Origin: Lichenicola sp965198655 | GTDB taxonomy: Bacteria > Pseudomonadota > Alphaproteobacteria > Acetobacterales > Acetobacteraceae | Assembly (NCBI GenBank): GCA_965198655.1 | Contig: OZ240668.1 | Coordinates: 1,364,001 to 1,428,000 of the forward strand | Length of the DNA: 64,000 bases | Direction of reading: 5' to 3' | Shown: positions 24,809-33,625 of the stretch, in pieces | How the letters are laid out: the number at the start of each line of letters is the position of its first letter | Position numbering within the stretch: the first letter of the stretch is position 1 | Translations under genes and position numbers: made by a program | Notes under the pieces: generated by a model | The model's input: only the letters and a program-made list of their open reading frames with translations | Database searches by the model: none | Told to the model about the DNA's origin: nothing

Positions 24809-25054
24809 TCAGGGATCCGGCCAATGATGAAACCCGGACGGAACAAATCCGACGTCCACCTTCGCAACCGCTGACGTCTCGCCAACGGCAGGCGCGGCAT
24901 GACTGATGATGCGGTTCGCAGCCGGGTTCTGAGACAGATCACCCTGCGCACCGGCACTCGCACCGTAGTGGCGGATAGGCATTGCGGCCACGACCATCGC
25001 CGCAAGGGCAACACCGGATACCCGCGACGCGGAACGGAACAACCGATTGATCAT
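24809..25054 (-). CDS. Small secreted hypothetical protein
   Basis: An 81-residue protein with an N-terminal signal-like segment (INRLFRSASRVSGVALAAMV, then VAAMP) and a short polar mature region ending VDVGFVPSGFHHWPDP. It has no Cys and no family I know. ATG at 25054 has GGGAGAG six bases upstream, good evidence for translation. It lies in an AT-richer stretch upstream of the diguanylate cyclase gene, on the same strand but 190 bp away, so it is probably its own unit. Confidence 0.5.
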   Translation of the reverse strand: MINRLFRSASRVSGVALAAMVVAAMPIRHYGASAGAQGDLSQNPAANRIISHAAPAVGETSAVAKVDVGFVPSGFHHWPDP

Positions 25055-25674
25055 GAGCAGCTCTCCCAAGTTGATGTCAGGCCGGATATCGGCTCTGGCA
25101 GAACATAGGAGCCGTCATGGTCATCCTGCAACGACCATAGGAGCAAAAAGAGAAGAAAACTCAAAAAAGAGCCAGAAATTGTAGCCGCTTTCTCATGTCT
25201 TATACTTTTTCGGAGGCGCTTTCTGCGTGTCATTTGCTATGCGTAAACGAAATAGTAGTCAAAGCATCGTATTGTCCACTTTCACCACCCATACTCCGCA
25301 GTCCACGTTTTGGATGACTCCGCGCTACTCCAGAGGGCTGATCCACGAGGCTCAAGCAGCGGCGCTGGCCGAGGCGGGGATCCCGGGCCAGGCGAAGGGA
25401 CGACAGGCGGAGCGTGGGCATCTATGGGCTGAGCACCGACCGCCGCCCGTTCCGCAAGGCTTCGCGGCGACGGCGGCCATCAGGAAGCGAAGGTCCAGCA
25501 GAGCTTGGCCGGAGGTCCGCCGCAGGGTGAGCGCCGAGATCGTGCGACGGTGCGACAAGGGCTCGGGGTGGGCCCGAGCGCAGCAGCCGCAACGCGCTGG
25601 CGGTTCCTGCGCTGGGCGTCGATCAGACCGAGGCTATGACGGTCCGCCGAGCCTCGGCAGGACTGGACGAACCC
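25055..25674. other. AT-rich, gene-poor stretch with a possible transposase remnant
   Basis: These 620 bp hold no convincing intact gene. Bases about 25080-25340 are much richer in A and T than the rest of the window and contain short A runs. From about 25370 to 25660 the sequence returns to high GC. In one plus-strand frame, around 25555-25615, it can be read as RQGLGVGP...TRWRFLRW, reminiscent of the helix-turn-helix end of IS630-type transposases (RG..VG.ST.WRFLRR). Neighbouring homology would lie in other frames, so any gene is broken. The stretch carries no obvious terminal repeats. The reading as a relic is speculative. Confidence 0.35.
25628..25657 (-). terminator. Stem-loop downstream of the small membrane protein gene
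   Basis: CCGAGGCT (25628-25635) and AGCCTCGG (25650-25657) form a perfect 8-bp stem with a 14-base loop, 17 bp past the stop codon of the leftward membrane-protein gene. There is no T-run after it, so it is at best a weak or Rho-assisted terminator. Confidence 0.3.
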
Positions 25675-26064
25675 TCAGAACGGACTGCTCACGGCCCGGG
25701 TCCGGATTGCACCGGCCACCTGCTGCACACAAGCGATCGCTTCCGCGGCCGAGCCGACGGCAAGTAACAGGCTCAGGAGCAAATGCGGCGGCCCGATCCG
25801 GTCCATGACGGCGAAGCCCAGCATCGTCGCGCCGATCAGGAGAACGGCGGCCGGCCAGGACAGGGGCATCCTGCCTGGCGCCGCTCGTCGCCCGGCGGGA
25901 TCCGCTTGCCTGATCCGCCACAGCCCGGGGAGGACGATTGCCAGCGTCGCCGCGGCGAAGGCCTCGTTGCCGGCGTAGTCGAGGGCCCGAAGCGCGAACA
26001 GGACGGTTGCCAGCAGCGCCAGAAGGGCAGATGCCAGCTCGCGATGCGGAGTATCCGTGTCCAT
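25675..26064 (-). CDS. Small inner-membrane protein of unknown function
   Basis: A 129-residue protein with about four hydrophobic helices (ELASALLALLATVLFALRAL; AFAAATLAIVLPGLW; WPAAVLLIGATMLGFAVM; HLLLSLLLAVGSAAEAIACV). I recognise no family. The start could be ATG 26064 or ATG 26088; neither has a clear ribosome binding site. It follows clpA on the same strand by about 90 bp, but a strong intrinsic terminator lies between them, so it is probably transcribed separately. Confidence 0.55.
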   Translation of the reverse strand: MDTDTPHRELASALLALLATVLFALRALDYAGNEAFAAATLAIVLPGLWRIRQADPAGRRAAPGRMPLSWPAAVLLIGATMLGFAVMDRIGPPHLLLSLLLAVGSAAEAIACVQQVAGAIRTRAVSSPF

Positions 26065-26102
26065 GGGCCAAGGATGCCCGACGGCCATGACGCGGTCGAA
26101 CG

Positions 26103-26129
26103 AAAAAGGCCCCGGCTTGCGCCGAGGCC
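26103..26129 (-). terminator. Rho-independent terminator of clpA
   Basis: Read on the minus strand, a 9-bp stem (GGCCTCGGC paired with GCCGGGGCC, one mismatch; TTGC/GCAA loop) is followed at once by a run of five T. It begins 28 bp past the clpA stop codon. This is the clearest intrinsic terminator in the window. Confidence 0.8.
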
Positions 26130-26156
26130 CCTGTCCATGAACTCGTGCCGGAAGGC

Positions 26157-28499
26157 CTAGCTGGCGGCCTCGGACTCCCGCTCCGAACCACCCTCGTCGC
26201 CCTCGGGAGCCGGTGCCTCGTTCGGGATGAACTCGAACGCAAGCTTGCCGTCCTTGAGCGACACCTTGACCGCGCCGCCATGCACCAGGGAGCCGAACAG
26301 CAGCTCCTCGGCGAGCGGCTTCTTGATGTGCTCCTGGATCACGCGGGCCAGCGGACGCGCGCCGTAGAGCCGGTCGTAGCCGCGCTCGGCGAGCCACTCC
26401 TTGGCCGAGGACGACACCTCGATGGTGACGTTGCGGTCCGCGAGCTGCGCCTCGAGCTGGAGCACGAACTTCTCCACCACACGGCCGACGATCTCGGGGG
26501 TGAGACCGGCGAACGGGATGATGGCGTCGAGACGGTTGCGGAACTCAGGGGTGAAGATGCGCTTGATCGCTTCCTCGTCCTCGCCGGCGCGGTTGTCGCG
26601 GCCAAAGCCGATCGCCTCGCGCGTCAGGTCGGCAGCACCCGCGTTGGTGGTCATGATCAGGATGACGTTGCGGAAGTCCACCGTCTTGCCGTTGTGATCG
26701 GTGAGCTTGCCGTGGTCCATCACCTGCAACAGGATGTTGTACAGGTCCTGGTGCGCCTTCTCGATCTCGTCCAGCAGCAGCACGGCGTGCGGGTGCTGGT
26801 CGATGCTGTCGGTCAGCAGGCCGCCCTGGTCGAAGCCGACATAGCCCGGGGGGGCGCCGATCAGCCGCGAGATCGAGTGCCGCTCCATGTACTCGGACAT
26901 GTCGAAGCGGATCAGCTCGATGCCGAGGGTGGAGGCGAGCTGCTTGGCGACCTCGGTCTTGCCGACGCCGGTGGGGCCGGAGAACAGGTAGTTGCCGATC
27001 GGCTTCTCCGCGTCGCGCAGGCCGGCGCGGCTCAGCTTGATCGCCGCCGCCAGGGCCTCGATCGCGCGGTCCTGGCCGAACACCATGGACTTCAGGTCGC
27101 GCTCCAGCGAGCGCAGGGTTTCCTTGTCGTCGGCCGACACGCTCTTGGGCGGAATGCGGGCGATCTTGGCCACGATCTCCTCGACGTCGCGCAGCGTCAC
27201 CACCTTGCGCCGCTTTTCCTCCGGCTGGAGCATGCGGGACGCCCCTACCTCGTCGATCACGTCGATCGCCTTGTCCGGCAGCTTGCGGTCGTGGATATAC
27301 TTGACCGCGAGCTCCACCGCGCCGCGGATCGCGTCGTCGGTGTAGCTCACCTTGTGGTGCTTCTCGTAGTTGGTCTTGAGCCCACGTAGGATCTTGACCG
27401 CGTCCTCGACCGACGGCTCGTTGACGTCGATCTTCTGGAACCGGCGCACCAGGGCGCGGTCCTTCTCGAAGTGCTGGCGGAACTCCTTGTAGGTGGTGGA
27501 GCCGATGCAGCGCAGCGTGCCTTGGGCCAGGGCCGGCTTGAGCAGGTTGGACGCGTCCATCGCACCGCCGGAGGTGGCGCCGGCGCCGATCACGGTGTGG
27601 ATCTCGTCGATGAACAGGATGCCGCCCGGGTTGGCCTCCAGCTCGGTCACCACCGCCTTGAGCCGCTCCTCGAAGTCGCCGCGGTAGCGGGTGCCGGCCA
27701 GGAGCGCTCCCATGTCGAGCGCGTAGATGGTGGACTTGGCCAGCACCTCGGGCACGTCGCCCTCGACGATGCGCTTGGCTAGACCCTCGGCGATGGCGGT
27801 CTTGCCGACGCCCGGATCACCCACGTAGAGCGGGTTGTTCTTGGTGCGCCGGCACAGGATCTGGATGGTGCGCTCGATCTCGGTGTCGCGGCCGATCAGC
27901 GGGTCGATCTTGCCGGCCTGCGCCTTCTTGTTGAGGTTGACGCAATAGGCCGACAGCCCGTCCTGCTGCTTGGACGAGCCGGCGCGGCCGCGCTCCTCGC
28001 GCTCGCCCTCCGGCGTGTCGCCGCCATTGGCCGAGCCGGTGGCCGGGCGCTGCGCGGTGCGGCCGGGCGCCTTGGCGATGCCGTGGCTGATGAAGTTGAC
28101 CGCGTCGAGCCGGGTCATGTCCTGGAGCTGCAGGAAGTAGACCGCATGGCTTTCGCGCTCGGAGAACAGGGCGACCAGGGTGTTGGCGCCGGTGACCTCG
28201 TCGCGGCCCGACGACTGCACGTGGATCGCGGCGCGCTGCACCACGCGCTGGAACGCCGCGGTCGGCTTTGGCTCGGAGGAGCGGTCGGAGGCGAGGCCGG
28301 CCAGGTCCTTGTCCAGGAACTCGGTCAGGTCGGTGCGCAGCTTGTCCAGGTCGACGCCGCAGGCGCGCAACACGGTGGCCGCATCGCCGTCGTCGACCAG
28401 CCCGAGCAGCAGGTGCTCCAGGGTGGCGTACTCGTGGCGGCGGTCGCCGGCGAGCGATAGGGCCCGGTGCAGCGTCTGCTCGAGGTTGCGTGACAGCAT
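26157..28499 (-). CDS. clpA: ATP-dependent Clp protease ATP-binding subunit ClpA
   Basis: A 780-residue two-ring AAA+ unfoldase that feeds substrates to ClpP. The N-domain (residues 1-140, two Clp_N repeats) binds ClpS. The first AAA module has Walker A GDPGVGKT (227-234) and the second GPTGVGKTEVAK (about 505). The IGF loop (REAIGFGRD, about residue 628) that docks on ClpP is present, which separates ClpA from ClpB; the ClpB coiled-coil middle domain is absent. The C-terminal acidic tail is typical. AAGGAG lies 7 bp before the ATG. The adaptor gene clpS lies 263 bp upstream on the same strand. clpP is not in the window. Confidence 0.98.
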   Translation of the reverse strand: MLSRNLEQTLHRALSLAGDRRHEYATLEHLLLGLVDDGDAATVLRACGVDLDKLRTDLTEFLDKDLAGLASDRSSEPKPTAAFQRVVQRAAIHVQSSGRDEVTGANTLVALFSERESHAVYFLQLQDMTRLDAVNFISHGIAKAPGRTAQRPATGSANGGDTPEGEREERGRAGSSKQQDGLSAYCVNLNKKAQAGKIDPLIGRDTEIERTIQILCRRTKNNPLYVGDPGVGKTAIAEGLAKRIVEGDVPEVLAKSTIYALDMGALLAGTRYRGDFEERLKAVVTELEANPGGILFIDEIHTVIGAGATSGGAMDASNLLKPALAQGTLRCIGSTTYKEFRQHFEKDRALVRRFQKIDVNEPSVEDAVKILRGLKTNYEKHHKVSYTDDAIRGAVELAVKYIHDRKLPDKAIDVIDEVGASRMLQPEEKRRKVVTLRDVEEIVAKIARIPPKSVSADDKETLRSLERDLKSMVFGQDRAIEALAAAIKLSRAGLRDAEKPIGNYLFSGPTGVGKTEVAKQLASTLGIELIRFDMSEYMERHSISRLIGAPPGYVGFDQGGLLTDSIDQHPHAVLLLDEIEKAHQDLYNILLQVMDHGKLTDHNGKTVDFRNVILIMTTNAGAADLTREAIGFGRDNRAGEDEEAIKRIFTPEFRNRLDAIIPFAGLTPEIVGRVVEKFVLQLEAQLADRNVTIEVSSSAKEWLAERGYDRLYGARPLARVIQEHIKKPLAEELLFGSLVHGGAVKVSLKDGKLAFEFIPNEAPAPEGDEGGSERESEAAS

Positions 28500-28762
28500 G
28501 GGAACGCTCCTTCGCCCTTCAAGGCCAGGCCGGTGCAGCCAACCCCTCGATCATCGGGACCGCACGACCCCGTCGCGATCCTTCATCATCTTGGGGCTTT
28601 ATCCGCAGAAGACCAGTAAAAATCGTCGAGGGTCGCGCCGAGGCCGGGACGGGGCCGTCGCCGCATTGCAACAGATAGGGGCCCGGTGCTCGCTGTTCCA
28701 TCCCGCCAGGCGGGCGGACCGGCCCCGCGACCGCTTGGAGACCGCCAGCCCCCGGTCGCCCG

Positions 28763-29191
28763 CTAGTCCTTCTCGATCGTGCACTGCAACGGGTGCTGGT
28801 TCTGGCGGGCGAGGTCCATCACCTGGGTCACCTTGGTCTCGGCGACCTCATAGGTATAGACGCCGCACACGCCCACGCCACGCTTGTGCACGTGCAGCAT
28901 GATCCGTGTCGCCTCGTCGCGCGACTTCTGGAAGAAGCGCTCCAGCACGTGCACGACGAACTCCATCGGCGTGTAGTCGTCGTTCAGCATCAGCACCTTG
29001 TACATGGCGGGCTTGCGCGTCTTGGGACGCGCCTTCACCACCACGCCGACATTGGGCGAATCCGGGCTATCGGTCTTGTCGTCGTCCCTGCCGCCGCCCG
29101 GCCCGCCAGCCGGCCGCGTGGCGCGGCGCTCCGCCCTGTGGACGGCGGGAAACCCAGCGGGAAGGGCCGGACGGGTGTGGGGCAAGCGCAT
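28763..29191 (-). CDS. clpS: ATP-dependent Clp protease adaptor ClpS
   Basis: The core, residues about 50-142, is canonical ClpS: MYKVLMLNDDYTPMEFVVHV, then HKRGVGVCGVYTYEVAETKV. It delivers N-degron proteins (bulky first residue) to ClpA. The hydrophobic N-degron pocket residues are in NDDYTPMEFV and the His in LHVHKRG. The N-terminal extension (about 48 residues, Pro/Arg/Gly-rich) is longer than in E. coli but common in alphaproteobacteria. ATG at 29191 is the first in-frame ATG near the core; an earlier one at 29308 would give an implausibly basic tail. It is located upstream of clpA, as usual. Confidence 0.95.
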   Translation of the reverse strand: MRLPHTRPALPAGFPAVHRAERRATRPAGGPGGGRDDDKTDSPDSPNVGVVVKARPKTRKPAMYKVLMLNDDYTPMEFVVHVLERFFQKSRDEATRIMLHVHKRGVGVCGVYTYEVAETKVTQVMDLARQNQHPLQCTIEKD

Positions 29192-29388
29192 GGAGCGAGC
29201 ATATTGGAAGTCAAACCCGGCTTGAAACCCCCTAAGCGGGCCGGTCCGTCGGCGGGGGCGGCGGTTTGCGTCGGATGCTCGCCGGCCGAGGGGCGCCGCC
29301 GCCGTCAACCCGTTGCAAAACTGTGAAACGACCTGGACGAACGGTTCGGGCTCTCTGTAGTATCGCCCTCGTGAACGAGGGGGTGCGC

Positions 29389-30564
29389 ATGGCGCCAGAG
29401 TCCAAGGGTCATGATGCAGCCGCCCGCACGGGAGCGGCGGCCCGGCCGTTCCGCCAGGCGCTGTTCGCCTGTGTCGGCCTGGGGGCCATGCTGCTGGGCC
29501 CGAGCCTCGCCCGGGCCCAGTACCCAGGCCAGCTCAGCACCTTCGTGATGGATGCGGGCACCGGCGCGGTGCTGCAGCAGACCAACCCGGACCTGCAGCG
29601 CTATCCGGCCAGCCTGACCAAGCTGATGACGCTCTACCTGGCGTTCGACGCGCTCAGGCAGAACCACGTCTCGCTGGACCAGTCGGTGCCGGTCTCGGCG
29701 CACGCCGCCTCGATGATACCGTCCAAGCTCGACCTGGTGCCGGGCACCTACCTCACCGTCGAGCAGGCGATCCTGGGGCTGGTGACCAAGTCCGCCAACG
29801 ACGCCGCCTGCGCGCTGGGCGAGCTGCTGGGCGGGGGCGACGAGCAGCGGTTCGCGCAGATGATGACGCAGAAGGCGCGCTCGCTCGGCATGACCAGCAC
29901 CACCTTCCGCAACGCGTCCGGCCTGCCGGACGACGAGCAGGTGTCCACCGCGCGCGACTTCGCGGTGCTGACCCGCCACCTGATCCAGGACTTCCCCGAG
30001 CAGTACCACTACTTCGCGGTGCCGGCCTTCGTGTTCCACGGCCGCGAGGTCATGAACCACGACCCGATGCTGCAGATCTATCCCGGCGCCGACGGGCTCA
30101 AGACCGGCTACACCGCGGATGCCGGGCGCAACCTGGTCACCTCGGCGGTGCGCGGCAACGTCCGCCTGATCGGCGTGGTGCTGGGGGCGAGCAGCAACCC
30201 GCAGCGTTCCGCGGTGATGACCGCCCTGCTCGACCAGGGCTTCCAGCAGGAAGGCGTGCCGGTGATGGTGCGTCCAATGCGACTCCGCCGGCCGGCCCTC
30301 ATGCTGGCCTCCGACGCCGCGGGCGACGAGCAGGCGATGCCGATGCGACGCCGCCTGGTGCGCCTGCGCGGCGGCCGGCTGGTGGTGCGCCTGGTGGCGG
30401 CGCGGGCGGTGGCACCGCTGGAGGCCGGCGACGCACGCGCCTTCCACGTGCGCGGCCACGGGCTGCGCGTCCATCTGACCGGTGCGCGCATGCACCTGGC
30501 GACGGCCGTGCTGGTGTCGCCGCACCGCCACGCCCATGCACGGAGAAGCTGGCAGCGGGGCTGA
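29389..30564 (+). CDS. D-alanyl-D-alanine carboxypeptidase (PBP5/6 type)
   Basis: A 391-residue periplasmic S11 peptidase that trims the terminal D-Ala of peptidoglycan pentapeptides. A signal sequence ends at ARAQ (about residue 44). Catalytic motifs are S75-L-T-K78, S135-A-N137 and K238-T-G240. After residue about 285 the expected PBP5 C-terminal beta domain, SPOR domain or amphipathic anchor is not seen. Instead there is an Arg-rich stretch (PMRRRLVRLRGGRLVVRLVA) with alternating His and Arg to the end. ATG 29389 has GAGGGGG at 6 bp. It is divergent from clpS and monocistronic; map follows after 145 bp. Confidence 0.93.
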   Translation: MAPESKGHDAAARTGAAARPFRQALFACVGLGAMLLGPSLARAQYPGQLSTFVMDAGTGAVLQQTNPDLQRYPASLTKLMTLYLAFDALRQNHVSLDQSVPVSAHAASMIPSKLDLVPGTYLTVEQAILGLVTKSANDAACALGELLGGGDEQRFAQMMTQKARSLGMTSTTFRNASGLPDDEQVSTARDFAVLTRHLIQDFPEQYHYFAVPAFVFHGREVMNHDPMLQIYPGADGLKTGYTADAGRNLVTSAVRGNVRLIGVVLGASSNPQRSAVMTALLDQGFQQEGVPVMVRPMRLRRPALMLASDAAGDEQAMPMRRRLVRLRGGRLVVRLVAARAVAPLEAGDARAFHVRGHGLRVHLTGARMHLATAVLVSPHRHAHARRSWQRG

Positions 30565-30709
30565 TCCCGCTCGGCGGCGCGCCTTGCGGCTCCGGTCCGG
30601 CCCGCGCATCTTCCTCATCACCCAGGCTGGCCGATCCTGACGCCGTTTCGGGCGTTGCTCGATCCGGCCTGAAAGATCGGGTGCCAGGGAACGGGTGCGA
30701 GGGAACGCC

Positions 30710-31525
30710 ATGATGGACGGGGACACGGACAGGCGTCGGATCACCATCCATCCCGAGGCGGATTTCGCGAGCATGCGCGCGGCTGGGAACCTGGCGGCGC
30801 GGACCCTCGACATGATTACCCCGCACGTGCGGGGCGGCACCACCACCGGCGAGCTGGACCGGATCATCCACGACTACACCCTGGCGCAGGGCGCGGTGCC
30901 GGCGCCGCTGAATTATCGCGGCTTCCCGAAATCCTGCTGCATCTCGCTCAACCACGTGGTCTGCCACGGCATCCCGGGCGAGCGCCGGCTGCAGGACGGC
31001 GACGTGCTCAACATCGACGTCACCTGCGTGCTGGACGGGTGGTACGGCGACACCAGCCGGATGTACACCGTGGGCACCGTCTCCCGCCGCGCCGCGATGC
31101 TGATCGACGTCACCTACGAGTCGCTGATGCGCGGCCTGGCGGTGATCCGGCCCGGCAACACGCTGGGCGACATCGGCCACGCCATCCAGAGCTTCGTCGA
31201 GCCGCAGCGCATGTCGGTGGTGCGCGACTTCTGCGGCCACGGCATCGGCCGCTCCTTCCACGACTCGCCCAACATCCTGCATTACGGCAGGCCGAAGGAG
31301 GGTGCCGTGTTGCGGCCGGGCATGTTCTTCACCGTCGAGCCGATGGTGAACGCCGGACGTCCGGAGGTGAAGATCCTGGACGACGGCTGGACCGCGGTGA
31401 CGCGCGACCGCAGCCTGTCGGCTCAGTTCGAGCACATGGTGGGGGTCACGGAGGACGGATGCGAGATCTTCACCCTGTCGCCCGCCGGGCTGGACAAGCC
31501 ACCCTACTCGGCTGCGGCGGCATGA
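30710..31525 (+). CDS. map: Methionine aminopeptidase, type I
   Basis: A 271-residue cytoplasmic metalloprotease that removes initiator Met. The five metal ligands are visible: D103 and D114 (NIDVTCVLDGWYGDTSR), H177 (CGHGIGRSFHD), E210 (FFTVEPMV) and E241 (QFEHMVGV). H86 (NHVVCHGIP) is the substrate-binding His. Two adjacent ATGs (30710, 30713) follow GAGGGA at 7 bp. The stop codon overlaps the start of ggt as ATGA, so the two are translationally coupled, an uncommon pairing for a housekeeping map gene. Other map paralogues may exist elsewhere in the genome. Confidence 0.95.
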   Translation: MMDGDTDRRRITIHPEADFASMRAAGNLAARTLDMITPHVRGGTTTGELDRIIHDYTLAQGAVPAPLNYRGFPKSCCISLNHVVCHGIPGERRLQDGDVLNIDVTCVLDGWYGDTSRMYTVGTVSRRAAMLIDVTYESLMRGLAVIRPGNTLGDIGHAIQSFVEPQRMSVVRDFCGHGIGRSFHDSPNILHYGRPKEGAVLRPGMFFTVEPMVNAGRPEVKILDDGWTAVTRDRSLSAQFEHMVGVTEDGCEIFTLSPAGLDKPPYSAAAA

Positions 31526-33435
31526 GCCGCGCTCCGCTCCTGGCGCGGGCCGCCCTGTCGGCCGTGCTGGCGTCCTGCCCCGTGCCGCCGGCGCTGGCCC
31601 AGGCACAGCCGGCAGCACCCGTGGTCCAGGCGCCGGCAGTACCCGTGGTCCCAGCACCGGCCGCGCCCATGGTCCGGGCGCCGGTGGCGCAGGTCCCGTC
31701 GGGGCCGGCAGCCCGCCCCGGCGGCTGGGAAGGTGCCGATCCGCTCGCTTTCGGTTCGTCCGCGCCGAGCGCGGTGGCGCCGACGCCGGTGCACGGCGCG
31801 CACGGCATGGTGGTCACGGCGCAGGCGCTGGCCTCGGAGGTCGGCACGCAGATCCTCAGGGACGGCGGCAACGCGGTGGATGCCGCGGTCGCGGTGGCCT
31901 ATGCGCTGGCGGTGGTGTATCCGGCCGCCGGCAACATCGGCGGTGGCGGCTTCCTGACCCTCAAGGAACCGGACGGCCACGCCTACTTCCTCGACTTCCG
32001 CGAGCACGCGCCGCTCGCCGCCACGCCCACCATGTTCCAGGACGCGTCCGGCACCGTGGTGCCTGACCTGTCCATGACCGGCTGGAAGGCGGTGGCGGTG
32101 CCCGGCACCGTCGCCGGCATGGACGAGGCGCTGGCCCGCTGGGGGCACATGTCGCGCGCCGCGGTGATGGCGCCGGCGATCCGGCTCGCGCGCGAGGGCT
32201 ACGTGCTACGGCCGGGCGACGTCATGCTGCTGCGCACCACCACCTTTGGCTTCGCCAAGGACCCGGATGCCGCGCGCATCTTCCTGCACCCCGACGGCAG
32301 CCCCTATGCGGTCGGGGAGCGCCTGGTGCAGGCCGAGCTGGCCGACACGCTGTCGCTGATCGCCCGCGACGGGCCGGCGGCGTTCTACCGCGGCCCGGTC
32401 GCGGCGGCGATCGTTGCCGCCAGCGCCAAGGATGGCGGCGTGCTGTCCGTCGACGACTTCAGCCGCTACCGCACCCGTTTGCTGGCGCCGGTGACCTGCC
32501 ACTACCGCGGCTACACGGTGGACACGGCGCCGCCGCCCAGCGGCGGCGGGGTCGCGCTGTGCGAGATCCTGGGCATCCTGGACGGCGAGGACCTGCACGG
32601 GCTCGGCCTGCGCAGCGCCGCCGGGGTGCAGCGGCAGGTGGAGGCGATGCGTCACGCCTATGCCGACCGGCAGAACCTGGGCGACCCCGCCTTCGTGCAT
32701 GATCCGGTGGCCAGGCTGATCGACCCGGCCTACGCGGCGCAGATCAGGCGCCACACGCCGACCGACCACGCGCTCGCCTCCAACACCCTGAGCCCGCTCG
32801 ACCCGGTCCCGCACGACCCGGGGCCGCACGAGAAGGCCGAGACCACGCACTTCTCCATCATCGACCGCGACGGCCGCGCGGTGTCGATGACCTACACCCT
32901 GAACGGCTGGTTCGGGGCCCAGGTGGTGGCGGGGCACACCGGCATCGTCATGAACGACGAGATGGACGACTTCTCCGCCAAGGCCGGCGCCCCCAACATG
33001 TACGGCCTGGTCGGCTCGGAGGCCAACGCGGTGGCGCCGGGCAAGACGCCGCTCTCCTCGATGTCGCCCACCATCCTGTCGCGCAACAACAAGGTGGTGA
33101 TGGTGATCGGCAGCCCGGGCGGCTCGCGCATCCCGACCATCACGCTCGGGGCGATCCTGGCGGTGGTGGATGGCGGCATGGACATCGCGCGGGCGGTGAA
33201 CATGGCGCGCATCCACGAGCAGTGGATGCCGGACAAGGTGGAGGCTGAGGCCGGCGCGCTATCGCCGGACGTCGCGGCGAAGCTCGCGGCGATGGGCTAC
33301 ACGATCGCGGTGCACCAGAACTGGGGCTCGGCCGAGGGCATCCTGGTGGGCGGCCCATCGCTCGGGCAGCACAGCCCGGGCGACTGGGGCGGGCTCGACC
33401 TGCGCCATCCGGGCGGCGCCGCCATCGGGGAGTGA
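31522..33435 (+). CDS. ggt: Gamma-glutamyltransferase (glutathione hydrolase)
   Basis: A 637-residue periplasmic Ntn hydrolase that cleaves gamma-glutamyl bonds, chiefly of glutathione. Signal peptide at residues 1-26, then a Pro/Ala/Val-rich linker (27-65) not found in E. coli Ggt. The large subunit begins around GMVVTAQALASEVG. Autoprocessing is expected before T441 in ETTHFSIIDRDG, which becomes the nucleophile. Oxyanion and substrate motifs SMSPTIL and GSPGGSRIPT are present. The start overlaps the map stop codon (ATGA). It ends about 50 bp before family A repeat copy 2. Confidence 0.95.
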   Translation: MSRAPLLARAALSAVLASCPVPPALAQAQPAAPVVQAPAVPVVPAPAAPMVRAPVAQVPSGPAARPGGWEGADPLAFGSSAPSAVAPTPVHGAHGMVVTAQALASEVGTQILRDGGNAVDAAVAVAYALAVVYPAAGNIGGGGFLTLKEPDGHAYFLDFREHAPLAATPTMFQDASGTVVPDLSMTGWKAVAVPGTVAGMDEALARWGHMSRAAVMAPAIRLAREGYVLRPGDVMLLRTTTFGFAKDPDAARIFLHPDGSPYAVGERLVQAELADTLSLIARDGPAAFYRGPVAAAIVAASAKDGGVLSVDDFSRYRTRLLAPVTCHYRGYTVDTAPPPSGGGVALCEILGILDGEDLHGLGLRSAAGVQRQVEAMRHAYADRQNLGDPAFVHDPVARLIDPAYAAQIRRHTPTDHALASNTLSPLDPVPHDPGPHEKAETTHFSIIDRDGRAVSMTYTLNGWFGAQVVAGHTGIVMNDEMDDFSAKAGAPNMYGLVGSEANAVAPGKTPLSSMSPTILSRNNKVVMVIGSPGGSRIPTITLGAILAVVDGGMDIARAVNMARIHEQWMPDKVEAEAGALSPDVAAKLAAMGYTIAVHQNWGSAEGILVGGPSLGQHSPGDWGGLDLRHPGGAAIGE

Positions 33436-33486
33436 TCGCGGGCCCGGCCTGTCTTGGGGTTCGTTCGAGAACTCTTGTAGACAGGG

Positions 33487-33604
33487 AAGGCCAGGGGCCT
33501 TGCCCCTGGACTCCATGAAGGGCGGAGCCCTTCAAACCCAATTCCCAAAGTAAAAGGGGTCTGGGGCCGAGGCCCCAGCGGGTCCAGGGCAGAGCCCTGG
33601 CCTT
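33487..33604 (-). repeat. Dispersed repeat family A, copy 2
   Basis: 118 bp, in inverted orientation relative to copies 1 and 3. It has terminal inverted repeats (AAGGCCAGGGGCCTTGCCCC on the left, AGGGCAGAGCCCTGGCCTT on the right), a GAAGGGC-GGA-GCCCTTC hairpin and a CTGGGGCC-GA-GGCCCCAG hairpin. The CGATCTGCTTCGCAGC insert of copies 1 and 3 is replaced by TGGACC. It lies between the convergent 3' ends of ggt and the TerC-family gene. Confidence 0.85.
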
Positions 33605-33625
33605 GCTGTCCTGGCTCACAGCCTC

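Noticed and set aside
25227..25808. A 193-residue plus-strand open frame in the AT-rich patch
   Set aside because: It overlaps the small membrane-protein gene on the other strand, is Arg/Ser-rich without structure, and has no ribosome binding site. At most part of it is a broken relic.
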